Origin: CAZEFK01 sp964511405
Lineage (GTDB): Bacteria > Pseudomonadota > Alphaproteobacteria > Elsterales > Elsteraceae
Assembly (NCBI GenBank): GCA_964511405.1
Contig: CAZEFK010000146.1
Location: 1-18,461, forward strand
Length of the DNA stretch: 18,461 nt
Reading direction: 5' to 3'
Below, piece by piece: positions 1 to 7,149 of the stretch. The stretch's first letter is position 1, and each line of letters starts with the position of its first letter. The notes beneath the pieces are model-generated. The model had not been told where the DNA came from, ran no database searches, and was given only the letters and a program-made list of their open reading frames with translations. The translations under genes were made by a program, and so were the position numbers.

Positions 1-838
1 CCGCGGCCAGCGCCTGCTGCGCCCGGGGATCCATTTGGGGCGCGATGCTCGTGGCGTCGGCGTAACCCTCGCGGCCGTCGTCGGTGAAGACCTTGATCCA
101 GCTGTCGTTGACCCGGGCCGCCCGATAGACCCGGCCTGGCGCGATCTGGCCGATCGTCGGCGCGGTCATGTCGGCGGTGGCGCGCACCGGCGCCGGGCTC
201 AGGGCGACATAGGGTTGCGGCGTCAGCTGCTCGGTGGCGAACTGGAAGTTGGTGCTGCGCTCGCCGATCTGGCCGTTGATCTTGCGGGCGATGACCAGAT
301 CCTGGTCATGCTGGCGCTTGATGACGGCCATGCGGGCCTCGGCGTCGGCGCGGGTGATGCGGCCGCCGGCCAGGTCGGCGCGCACCTGGTTGGCCAGGTT
401 GCGGCGGCAGTCGACCAGCTGGTTGAACGCCAGCTGGGTCTTGTCGATCTGCTCGTTCTCGCGGGTCAGGTCGCCCAGGACGGTCTGGTAGAGCTTGGCC
501 TGGTCCTGCTGCTGCTGGCGCAGCGCCGACCAGTAGCCGCCGGCAGCGCCCAGCACGGCGCCGCTGGCCGCGCCGATGGCGGCCGCCCGCCCGACATTCT
601 GGCCGCCCGACAGCAGCACGCCGGCCAAGGCGCCGCCCAGCGCGCCGATGACCGCGCCCTTGGCGATGTCCTCGCCGAAATAGTTGCCGGTGGAGTCGAG
701 CTGCACGCGGTAGCTGTGGCAGGCGTCGCTGCCGTCGTCGGCGCCGATGCGCTGCGCCTGGGTGGTGCACCCGGCCGCCAGCATCGCCAGGATCGTCAAG
801 GCGGATACGCTGGCGCGCAACCTTTGTTGTATGAGCAT
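1..838 (-). CDS. Glycine-zipper, SH3-like lipoprotein (3' end beyond window)
   Basis: The reading frame is open from the ATG at 838 to the left edge (279 codons, no stop). The N-terminus is a lipoprotein signal: basic residues, a hydrophobic core and the lipobox LAAGC with Cys24 as the lipidation site. Residues about 60-101 are a Gly/Ala-rich glycine zipper (repeated GxxxG/GAxxG), followed by a Gln/Lys-rich helical stretch. Residues about 225-270 resemble a bacterial SH3 domain (PGRVYRAARV...WIKVF...GREGYAD). A GGGGAAG ribosome-binding site lies about 9 nt upstream of the ATG. The likely location is the cell envelope, anchored in a membrane and perhaps binding peptidoglycan. The specific role is unknown. 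The gene is monocistronic as far as the window shows. Confidence 0.85.
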   Translation of the reverse strand, partial: MLIQQRLRASVSALTILAMLAAGCTTQAQRIGADDGSDACHSYRVQLDSTGNYFGEDIAKGAVIGALGGALAGVLLSGGQNVGRAAAIGAASGAVLGAAGGYWSALRQQQQDQAKLYQTVLGDLTRENEQIDKTQLAFNQLVDCRRNLANQVRADLAGGRITRADAEARMAVIKRQHDQDLVIARKINGQIGERSTNFQFATEQLTPQPYVALSPAPVRATADMTAPTIGQIAPGRVYRAARVNDSWIKVFTDDGREGYADATSIAPQMDPRAQQALAA

Positions 839-932
839 TGTTCTGCTTCCCCGCAGCGATAGCCGTTGGTGGCTCCCCGAGAGTGACGTTACCCGAAAGG
901 CCAGGCAAATGCATGTCTGCAACTTGGCTTCG

Positions 933-952
933 CGGCGCCTGTCACAGCGCCG
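933..952. repeat. Imperfect dyad in the 839-1012 intergenic region
   Basis: CGGCGC and GCGCCG arms flank a TGT-C-ACA core, with one unpaired C at 939. It lies about 95 nt upstream of the lipoprotein start, on the opposite side from the AEC permease terminator candidate. It could be an operator or a 5'-UTR hairpin. I see no convincing -35/-10 pair nearby. Confidence 0.3.
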
Positions 953-983
953 TCGGAAATTCGGATAATCCACAGGAAGTCGG

Positions 984-1001
984 CTTGGGACGCAACCCAA
1001 G
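984..1001 (-). terminator. Hairpin after the AEC permease stop
   Basis: CTTGGG and CCCAAG form perfect 6-bp arms around a 6-nt loop, starting 12 nt past the permease stop codon on the minus strand. No T-run follows, so it is a weak intrinsic terminator candidate or an mRNA-end stabiliser. Confidence 0.4.
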
Positions 1002-1012
1002 TCTGGGCCCAC

Positions 1013-1954
1013 CTACCCGGCTGCGCGCAGCCACGGGATCAGGACCGACAAGGTCAGCGCCGACAGGGCGGTCGAGATCACGATCGCGCTGGCCGACGCC
1101 TCCTGCTCGCACTGGTACTGGCGCGCCAGGATGAAGACGTTGGCGCCGGTGGGCAGCGCCGCCGACAGCGTGGCGATGGTCACGGCCAAGGGCGACAGGT
1201 GCAGCAGGCGGCTGGCGACCAGCCAGGTCGCGGCCGGGTGGACGGCCAGCTTGAACGTCGCGACGGCGGCCGCCTGCCGGACGTTCCCGGTCAGCCGGAA
1301 GCCGGCCAGGCTGGCGCCCAGGGCGAACAGGGCCAGCGTACTGGCGGCGCCGGACAGCATCGCGGTCACGCGGTCGATCGGCCCCGGCAGCGGCTGGCCG
1401 GTCAGCCGCCAGGCGAAGCCCGCCAGCAGCGCCAGGATGATCGGATTGCGCAGCACGGCGCCGGCGAACACGGTCGGCAGCCGCCGCCACACCCCGGCAC
1501 CGCCGCGCCCGATCTCCACCAGCAGCGAGGTGGTCGGGATCAGCAGCGCCGAATGGAGCGCGATGATGCGCAGCAGGACGGCCATCCCGGCGCCGCCGAA
1601 CGCCGCCTGCACCAGCGGCACGCCCAGCAGCACCGTATTGCCGTAGGTGGCGCCCATGCCGAAGATCGCCAGGCCGTCGAGGCGCAGGCGGAACAGGGCC
1701 GCGGCCGCGATCATGGCCAGCACCGCCACGGCCGCGCAGGAGCCGAAATAGGTGACGAGGATGCCGGCCTCGAAGCCCTGGCCGGCGGCGTCGACCGCCA
1801 TGGTCCGGAACAGCAGGGCGGGGATGCCGATCCAGCCGACGAAATTGGCGAGGCCGCGCACGCCGCCGGCGTCCAGAACCGGCGACCGCGCCACCCCATA
1901 GCCAAGCAGCACCAGCCCGAAGACGGGCAGAACGACGGCGGCGAGCAGGCTCAT
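1013..1954 (-). CDS. AEC-family permease (auxin efflux carrier-like)
   Basis: This 313-residue protein is almost entirely hydrophobic with about 10 predicted membrane helices. It shows the AEC/PIN-like pattern: a first helix reading VVLPVFGLVLLGYG, an early NFVGWIGIPALLF segment, and the family-typical GMGATYGNTVLLGVPL segment. The length is usual for bacterial AEC proteins, which export or import small organic anions such as malate, malonate or related compounds; the substrate cannot be read from sequence. The open frame extends far upstream, but the start is placed at the ATG at 1954. That ATG overlaps the ParA stop as ATGA (1951-1954), implying translational coupling. Distant upstream starts would lie antisense to nothing but inside parA. 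It is the second gene of a two-gene unit. Confidence 0.9.
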   Translation of the reverse strand: MSLLAAVVLPVFGLVLLGYGVARSPVLDAGGVRGLANFVGWIGIPALLFRTMAVDAAGQGFEAGILVTYFGSCAAVAVLAMIAAAALFRLRLDGLAIFGMGATYGNTVLLGVPLVQAAFGGAGMAVLLRIIALHSALLIPTTSLLVEIGRGGAGVWRRLPTVFAGAVLRNPIILALLAGFAWRLTGQPLPGPIDRVTAMLSGAASTLALFALGASLAGFRLTGNVRQAAAVATFKLAVHPAATWLVASRLLHLSPLAVTIATLSAALPTGANVFILARQYQCEQEASASAIVISTALSALTLSVLIPWLRAAG

Positions 1955-2577
1955 GCCCCGGACATCAGCTCCTCGGCCAGGGCGCGGATCTCGTCGCCGG
2001 CGACGCCCGGGCGGTCGAGCTCGGTGACGCCGTGGCCGGTGATCAGGGCGTTGGCCAGCGCCACCCGGTTGCCGATGCGGGTCTGGGCCAGGGGCACGCC
2101 CAGGGCCGCCGCCTCGGCGCTGACCTGGTCGGCCAGCCGGCTGCGCGCCGGCACCCGGTTCAGCACCAGGATCGCCGGCCGCCGCTCGTCGCGCGCCACG
2201 TCCAGGATCGCCTGGGTCGACCACAGGTCCATCCGGCTCGGCTGCATCGGCACCACGACGCGGGAGGCGGCGCGGATCGCCGTGCGGGCGTCGGTGTCGG
2301 CATGGGGCGGGCTGTCGATCACCACCAGGTCGTGGCTGCGGGCCAGCCGCTCGACCTCGCCTGTGGCGCGCCAGCCGGTCAGCGCCACCACGTCGGGGCC
2401 GCCGTCGATGCCCTGCGCGGCCCGCTCCTCGGCCCAGCGCCTGAGGCTGCCCTGGGGATCGACATCGACCACGGCGACGCGGCGGCCGGCGCCGGCCCAG
2501 GCGACCGCCAGATGCAGCGCCAGGGTTGTCTTGCCAGCTCCGCCCTTGCGCTGCGCGATGGTGAACACGGTGGCCAT
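1951..2577 (-). CDS. Orphan ParA/MinD-type P-loop ATPase
   Basis: This 208-residue protein has a deviant Walker A motif KGGAGKTT (residues 11-18) with the signature lysine, a Walker A' VVDVDPQGS (about 36-43) and a Walker B-like DLVVIDSPPHAD (about 81-92). It belongs to the small ParA class without an N-terminal DNA-binding domain. Such ATPases position plasmids, chromosomes or protein cargo. No ParB-like gene or centromere-like repeats are visible here, so the cargo is unknown. The start is placed at the ATG at 2577, which has a GGGGGGAT ribosome-binding site just upstream. A TTG at 2598 would add seven residues but lacks such a site. It overlaps the AEC permease gene by 4 bp. Confidence 0.9.
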   Translation of the reverse strand: MATVFTIAQRKGGAGKTTLALHLAVAWAGAGRRVAVVDVDPQGSLRRWAEERAAQGIDGGPDVVALTGWRATGEVERLARSHDLVVIDSPPHADTDARTAIRAASRVVVPMQPSRMDLWSTQAILDVARDERRPAILVLNRVPARSRLADQVSAEAAALGVPLAQTRIGNRVALANALITGHGVTELDRPGVAGDEIRALAEELMSGA

Positions 2578-2613
2578 GGCGATCCCCCCGCGGGTCAAGC
2601 CGACCCGCTAGAT

Positions 2614-2642
2614 ATTGTGGTCAAACTCGACGCGTCCCGCAA
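2614..2642 (-). promoter_or_regulatory. Candidate promoter for parA-AEC unit
   Basis: On the minus strand TTGCGG (2642-2637), a 17-nt spacer and CACAAT (2619-2614) resemble a sigma-70 promoter. They would place the transcript start about 30 nt before the parA ATG. The hexamer matches are moderate, and this is pattern reading only. Confidence 0.3.
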
Positions 2643-2652
2643 GCGCCTGCGG

Positions 2653-2681
2653 TTGACGCGCCGCTTGATGTCGGCGACCAT
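2653..2681 (+). promoter_or_regulatory. Candidate promoter for the sua5 operon
   Basis: TTGACG (2653-2658), a 17-nt spacer and GACCAT (2676-2681) form a candidate sigma-70-type promoter. The predicted start point falls at or within a few bases of the sua5 ATG at 2687. The absence of any Shine-Dalgarno sequence before that ATG fits a leaderless transcript. The -10 match is weak. Confidence 0.3.
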
Positions 2682-2686
2682 GACTC

Positions 2687-3628
2687 ATGCCAATTCTGCC
2701 CGTCGACCAGGCCGTAATCCGGGGAGCGGCCGACCGCCTGCGCGCGGGCGGGCTGGTGGTGTTCCCGACCGAGACGGTCTATGGCGTCGGCGCCGACGCC
2801 GGCAACGACCGGGCCGTCGCCGCGGTGTTCGACGTCAAGGGCCGGCCCAGCTTCAACCCGTTGATCGTCCATGTCGCCGACCTGGCCGCGGCCGAGCGGG
2901 TCGCGGTGTTCGACGTGCGCGCCCGCTACCTGGCCAAGCGCCTGTGGCCGGCGCCCTTGACGCTGGTGCTGCCGCGCCGCCCGGATGCGCGGATTTCCCG
3001 GCTGGCGACCGCCGGCCTCAACAGCGTGGCGGTCCGGGTGCCCGACCATCCGGTGGCGCTGCAGCTGCTGATGGCGTTCGACGGTCCGGTGGTGGCGCCC
3101 AGCGCCAACCGCTCGAACGAGCTGAGCCCGACCGCCGCCGAGCATGCCGCAGCGTCGCTGGAAGGCCGGGTCGACCTGATCCTGGACGGCGGTCCCTGCC
3201 GAATCGGCGTCGAATCGACCGTGCTCGACCTCACCGCCGAGCCGCCCGCCATTCTGCGTCCGGGCGGCATCACGCCCGAGGTCATCGAGGCTTCGATCGG
3301 GACGCTCGGCTTCGTCGGCGACCGCCGCGCCAGTCCCGGCCAGCAGCCGCTGCACTACGCGCCCAAGCTGCCGATCCGCCTGGACGGCGACCGCCCGAAG
3401 CCGATGGAGGCACTGCTGGCCTTCGGCCCGACGGCGCCGAAGGGCTTCGCCAAGTCGCTCAATCTCAGCCCGTCGGGCAACCTGCAGGAGGCGGCGGCGA
3501 ACCTGTTCGCCTATCTCTATGAGCTCGACGACCCGCAATTCAGCGGCATCAATGCCATGACCGTCCCCGATCGCGGCCTGGGGCTGGCGATCAACGACCG
3601 GCTGCGCCGCGCGGCCGGACAGGGGTAG
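2687..3628 (+). CDS. sua5: Sua5-type threonylcarbamoyl-AMP synthase
   Basis: This enzyme makes threonylcarbamoyl-AMP from threonine, bicarbonate and ATP, the first step of the t6A37 modification of ANN-decoding tRNAs in the cytoplasm. At 313 residues it is the long Sua5 form: a YrdC domain (about 1-200) plus a linker and a C-terminal Sua5 domain. Visible YrdC signatures are FPTETVYGVG near residue 25, the KGR triad (K51-R53, followed by PSFNPLIVHV), SAN (S139-N141) and ESTV (S177). The ATG at 2687 has no clear ribosome-binding site. It is the first gene of a tight plus-strand run, with the next start 2 nt after its stop. Confidence 0.96.
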   Translation: MPILPVDQAVIRGAADRLRAGGLVVFPTETVYGVGADAGNDRAVAAVFDVKGRPSFNPLIVHVADLAAAERVAVFDVRARYLAKRLWPAPLTLVLPRRPDARISRLATAGLNSVAVRVPDHPVALQLLMAFDGPVVAPSANRSNELSPTAAEHAAASLEGRVDLILDGGPCRIGVESTVLDLTAEPPAILRPGGITPEVIEASIGTLGFVGDRRASPGQQPLHYAPKLPIRLDGDRPKPMEALLAFGPTAPKGFAKSLNLSPSGNLQEAAANLFAYLYELDDPQFSGINAMTVPDRGLGLAINDRLRRAAGQG

Positions 3629-3630
3629 CC

Positions 3631-4428
3631 GTGGTTCGATCCGGCGGCTGGACGCGCCGCGAGTGCCTGGCCGGATTGGCCGCGGCGGCGGCGCCGCTGC
3701 AGCGCTTTGCCGGGCGCGATCCGGGCTCGCGCATCGGCATCGACCATGGGGTGTGGGATCGGTTCCTGCGCAAGTACCGCTCGGTCGGCGCCGACGGCAT
3801 CGCTCGGGTCGCCTATGCGACGGTGGCGCCCCGCGACCGCAACGACCTGGTCGGCTACCTGTCGCAGCTGCCCGAGGTCGACCCGGCCCAACTCAACGCC
3901 GCCGAGCAGTTCGCCTACTGGGTCAATCTCTACAATGCCCAGGTCGTCGCCCTGGTGCTGCAGTACCGGCCGAAGGAATTCCGCGCCATCTCGACCGGAT
4001 TGTTCGCGGCCGGGCCGATGCAGGCCAAGTCGATCGCGGTGGCGGGCGAGAAGCTCAGCTTCGACGACATCGAGAACCACATCCTGCGGCCGATCTGGCA
4101 GGACCAGCGGGTGCACTACGTGTTGTGCGCGGCGGCGGCCGGCGGTCCCGACCTGCCGCCCGAGGCGCTGACCGGCGCCACGGCCGAACGCCTGCTCGAC
4201 GCCGGCGCGCGCGCCTTCGTCAACCATCCGCGCTCGGCCTGGATCCGCTCCGGCAAATGGCTCTACGCCTCGTCGCTGTACGATTGGTACCAAGCCGATT
4301 TCGGCGGCAGCCAGGCCGGGGTCATCAGCCATCTGCGCCGCTATGCAAATCCCGCACGCCAGCAGATGCTGTCGGGGTTCGACCGGATCACCGGCTATGA
4401 CTATGACTGGTCGCTGAACAGCCTGTGA
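3631..4428 (+). CDS. DUF547 protein with Tat-like signal
   Basis: This 265-residue protein begins with TRRECLAGLAAAAA, a twin-arginine signal pattern, so it is probably exported folded to the periplasm. The DUF547 core is recognisable by YWVNLYNA (96-103), LSFDDIENHILRP and HYVL (162-165). DUF547 has no firmly assigned function. The family usually has a Cys-containing stretch after HYxL, roughly NCAxxGCPxL. Here it reads CAAAAGGPDL (166-175), so the usual cysteines appear replaced. The start is GTG at 3631, with AGGGG just upstream inside the end of sua5. It is probably cotranscribed with sua5. Confidence 0.88.
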   Translation: MVRSGGWTRRECLAGLAAAAAPLQRFAGRDPGSRIGIDHGVWDRFLRKYRSVGADGIARVAYATVAPRDRNDLVGYLSQLPEVDPAQLNAAEQFAYWVNLYNAQVVALVLQYRPKEFRAISTGLFAAGPMQAKSIAVAGEKLSFDDIENHILRPIWQDQRVHYVLCAAAAGGPDLPPEALTGATAERLLDAGARAFVNHPRSAWIRSGKWLYASSLYDWYQADFGGSQAGVISHLRRYANPARQQMLSGFDRITGYDYDWSLNSL

Positions 4429-4436
4429 TTTGAGCC

Positions 4437-5573
4437 ATGGCCACTCTCGAGCATCTGCCGCTGATCGCGGCTTCGCCCGGCACCTTCCGCCGCCTCCAGG
4501 TCCACCGCTACGGCCGGCCCGGGGCCCGGCCCAAGGCCTACCTGCAGGGGGCGCTGCATGCCGGCGAGACGCCGGGCTGCTTCGTGCTCCACCATCTGCG
4601 CGCGCTGCTCGACGACGCCGAGCGGGCCGGGCGCATCATCGGCGAAGTCGTGGTCGTGCCGGTCGCCAATCCGATCGGGCTCGGGCAGGTGGTGGCGGGC
4701 GTCCATATCGGCCGCTTCGATCTCGCCGGCCGCGGCAACTTCAACCGTGACGTCCCGGACGTGTCGGATGCGCTGGCGCGGCAGGCCGAGCCCGACCTGG
4801 GGCCGGATCCGGATGCCAACGTTGCCGTGCTGCGCCGGCACTGGGCGGCGCTGCTGGCCGAGATCACGCCCACGACCGAGGTCGACAGCCTGCGCCTGGC
4901 GCTGTCCCGCCTGGCGGTCGATGCCGACCTCGTGCTCGACAACCACTCCGACAGCGACGCGCTGCCTCACCTCTATCTCTCGACCGGCTCCTGGCCCGAC
5001 GCCCGGGATCTGTCGGCGGCGATGGGCAGCTACGCCACTCTGCTGGCCGAGGAGAGCGGCGGCAATCCGTTCGACGAGGCGTTCAGCGCGCCCTGGCTGA
5101 AGCTGCGCCGTCGCTTCGAGGGCCGCTTCCCGATTCCCGTGGGCTGCCTCAGCGCGACCCTGGAATGGCGCGGCCAGCACGACGTGTCCGACGCGATGGC
5201 GGCGGCCGACGCCGAAGGGCTGATGGCATTCCTGGTCCATCGCGGCGTCGTCGCCGGGACGGCGGCGCTGCCGGCGCCGCGCTGCGATGCCACCCCGCTT
5301 GACGCCGTCGACGTCCTGAAAAGCCCGGGCGCCGGCATCCTGGCCTGGGCCCGGCCGGTCGGCGCCGAGATCGCGGCGGGCGAGGTCGTGGCCGAGCTGG
5401 TCGATCCGTTGGCCGAGGACCCGCGCGCCGGCCGCACCCCGATCGTCAGCCAGACCACGGGCGTGCTGTTCGCCCGGCCGCTGCTGAAGCTGGCGCGCCC
5501 CGGCCAGAGCATCGGCAAGATCGCCGGCACGGCACCGCTCGCCACCCGCACCGGCAAGCTGAGCTCGGACTGA
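4437..5573 (+). CDS. Succinylglutamate desuccinylase/aspartoacylase-family zinc deacylase
   Basis: This 378-residue protein carries the M14-like zinc site of the family: HAGE (H41, E44), a second zinc ligand in LDNHSD (H170) with the following ALPHLYLST, a substrate-anchoring FNRD motif near residue 100, and a candidate catalytic glutamate in ATLEWRG (E243). A beta-rich C-terminal domain (about 285-375) is typical. Relatives remove acyl groups from N-acylated amino acids (aspartoacylase, AstE, DoeB); the substrate here is unknown. The ATG at 4437 follows the DUF547 stop by 8 nt, with only a weak TGAG ribosome-binding site. It is part of the sua5 run. Confidence 0.9.
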   Translation: MATLEHLPLIAASPGTFRRLQVHRYGRPGARPKAYLQGALHAGETPGCFVLHHLRALLDDAERAGRIIGEVVVVPVANPIGLGQVVAGVHIGRFDLAGRGNFNRDVPDVSDALARQAEPDLGPDPDANVAVLRRHWAALLAEITPTTEVDSLRLALSRLAVDADLVLDNHSDSDALPHLYLSTGSWPDARDLSAAMGSYATLLAEESGGNPFDEAFSAPWLKLRRRFEGRFPIPVGCLSATLEWRGQHDVSDAMAAADAEGLMAFLVHRGVVAGTAALPAPRCDATPLDAVDVLKSPGAGILAWARPVGAEIAAGEVVAELVDPLAEDPRAGRTPIVSQTTGVLFARPLLKLARPGQSIGKIAGTAPLATRTGKLSSD

Positions 5574-5584
5574 GGATCCCCGCC

Positions 5585-6202
5585 ATGGAACTGGAGATGG
5601 CGGCGATGGCCGCCTCGGACCGTTACAAGCTGCTGACCGCGGTCATCGTGCCCCGGCCGATCGCCTTCGTGTCGACGCGGTCGGCGGACGGCCGGTTCAA
5701 CGCCGCGCCGTTCAGCTTCTTCAACATCTTCGGCGACGATCCGCCGACTGTCGTGCTGGGCATCAACAACCGGGCCGGCGGGCGCAAGGACACCGACCTC
5801 AACATCCATGCGACCGGCGACTATGTGATCAATGTCGTGACCGCCGGGATCGTCGAGGCGATGAACCTGTGCTCGGCCGACCTGCCGCCCGAGGCCGACG
5901 AGTTCGCGCTGTCGGGCCTGACCCCGGCGCCGTCGGTCCGGGTCGCGGCGCCGCGGATCGCGGAATCGCCGGTCAACCTGGAATGCCGGCACGTCCAGAC
6001 CATCGACCTCGGCCCGGGGCGGCGGATGATCGTCGGCGAGATCGTCCACATCCAGATCCGCGACGCGCTGGTCGGCGCCGGCTTCCGCATCGACCAGGCG
6101 GCGATCGATGCCGTCGGTCGCTTCGGCGGGCCGTGGTACACGCGCACCCGCGACATGTTCCAGCTGGAGCGTCCGACGGCCGAGGCCGTGCTGAAGCCTT
6201 AG
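5585..6202 (+). CDS. Flavin reductase-like FMN-binding split-barrel protein
   Basis: This 205-residue protein is of the flavin reductase/DIM6-NTAB family. Typical features are the N-terminal YKLLTAVIVPRPIAFVST, then NAAPFSFFNIFGDDPPTVVLGI, a KDTDLNI helix start and GDYVINVV. Members bind FMN and reduce flavin with NAD(P)H, often to supply a partner monooxygenase; no monooxygenase is adjacent. The ATG at 5585 has GAGGA about 8 nt upstream, overlapping the end of the previous gene. It is the last gene of the sua5 run. Its TAG stop overlaps the ygfZ stop on the other strand (TTAG, 6199-6202). Confidence 0.92.
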   Translation: MELEMAAMAASDRYKLLTAVIVPRPIAFVSTRSADGRFNAAPFSFFNIFGDDPPTVVLGINNRAGGRKDTDLNIHATGDYVINVVTAGIVEAMNLCSADLPPEADEFALSGLTPAPSVRVAAPRIAESPVNLECRHVQTIDLGPGRRMIVGEIVHIQIRDALVGAGFRIDQAAIDAVGRFGGPWYTRTRDMFQLERPTAEAVLKP

Positions 6203-6210
6203 GCTTTCAG
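6191..6210. terminator. Shared hairpin between convergent flavin reductase and ygfZ
   Basis: CTGAAGCC (6191-6198) and GGCTTTCAG (6202-6210) pair with one bulged base around a TTA loop. The loop contains the overlapping stop codons of both genes. The symmetry comes from both proteins ending in Leu-Lys. It could act as a bidirectional terminator, though no long T-run follows on either strand. Confidence 0.5.
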
Positions 6211-7071
6211 CCACTCCGGCCGCTGCGCCGTGAGGCGGGCAGCACCGGCCACCAGCTCGCGGTCGGCCGCCTCCAGGCGCAGCAGCGCCAGCGCGCGGTT
6301 GCCGCGGCCGCTGCGGATCTCGCCGACCTCCTCGGCGCCGTGCAGGATCGGCGTGCCCGGCGCCGGCAGCTCGCCCTCGACCTCGACCGGCAGCAGGCGC
6401 TTCTTGACCAGCCCGCGATACTTGGTGCGGGCGGTCAGCTCCTGGCCGATATAGCAGCCCTTCTTCCAGTCGATGCCGTTCAGCTCGTCGAAGCCGTTCT
6501 CGAGCAGGATCGCCTTCTCCACGGGCAGGTCGCGGCTGCCGTCGGGCACGCCCAGGGCCAGGCGCAGCAGGTCGTAGTCGGCCAGGTCGCCGGCGGGCAG
6601 GCCGGTGGCGGCCAGGCCTTCGGCCAGGCTCGCGGCCGGCAGGATCAGGCGGACGCCCAGGCCGGGCAGGCGCGGGTCGACGACGGCCAGGCCGCCGGCG
6701 AAGGGGCGGGCGGCGCCGGCCTCCTCCGGCAGCCCCAGCGCCGCGGCGGCGCCGGAGCCCCAGGCCACCGCGACCGCCAGGTCCGGTGCCGGCGCGATCG
6801 TCACCTTGGACCGCAGCTTGTAGAGCGACAGGCGGCGCTTCAGGTCGTCCAGCCGCCCGGCCTCGGCATCGAGCAGGAGCGCGCCCGCCAGCTCGGCCAG
6901 GATGAAATCGTGGAGATATCGGCCCTGGGCGGTCAGCAGACTGCCATAGAGGGCGCGCTCCGCCGTCACCCTGGTAACGTCGTTGGAGATCAGGCCCTGT
7001 AGGAAGGTACGCTGGTCGGGGCCGTCGATCCGCAGCAGGCCGCGGGTCGGGGTCGGCGCAAGGACAGCCAT
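6199..7071 (-). CDS. ygfZ: Folate-binding YgfZ/GcvT-fold protein
   Basis: This 290-residue protein has the YgfZ signature KGCYIGQE with Cys206, followed by LTARTKYRG and KKRLLP. Other YgfZ features are TFLQGLISND near the N-terminus and LYKLRSKV. YgfZ is a tetrahydrofolate-binding cytoplasmic protein needed for Fe-S cluster maintenance and activity of some tRNA-modifying radical-SAM enzymes such as MiaB. The frame stays open far upstream to 8067, antisense to the next gene, but homology starts at the ATG at 7071 (MAVLAPTPTRGLLRIDG). It is divergent from the TPR gene and convergent with the flavin reductase. Confidence 0.95.
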   Translation of the reverse strand: MAVLAPTPTRGLLRIDGPDQRTFLQGLISNDVTRVTAERALYGSLLTAQGRYLHDFILAELAGALLLDAEAGRLDDLKRRLSLYKLRSKVTIAPAPDLAVAVAWGSGAAAALGLPEEAGAARPFAGGLAVVDPRLPGLGVRLILPAASLAEGLAATGLPAGDLADYDLLRLALGVPDGSRDLPVEKAILLENGFDELNGIDWKKGCYIGQELTARTKYRGLVKKRLLPVEVEGELPAPGTPILHGAEEVGEIRSGRGNRALALLRLEAADRELVAGAARLTAQRPEWLKA

Positions 7072-7120
7072 GGTCGTATCGTCCGAATTGCTCTCTAGCG
7101 TCCATGTGGCCCAGCGGCCG

Positions 7121-7135
7121 CGGCTTGACAAGCCG
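7121..7135. repeat. 15-bp perfect palindrome between ygfZ and the TPR gene
   Basis: CGGCTTG-A-CAAGCCG is an uninterrupted dyad in the 78-nt divergent spacer, 15 nt before the TPR gene ATG. The size and symmetry fit an operator for a dimeric regulator, but a chance palindrome cannot be excluded. Confidence 0.35.
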
Positions 7136-7149
7136 TCGGCAGCCGCCCC

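Noticed and set aside
35..862. 275-codon plus-strand open frame at the left edge
   Set aside because: It is antisense to a frame with a lipobox, glycine zipper and SH3-like domain; the plus frame looks like a Gly/Val/Ala shadow.
1199..2611. 470-codon plus-strand open frame antisense to the AEC and parA genes
   Set aside because: Composition is Gln/Arg/Gly/Ala-rich low-complexity typical of shadow frames in GC-rich DNA; it has no motifs, and the minus strand encodes clear families.
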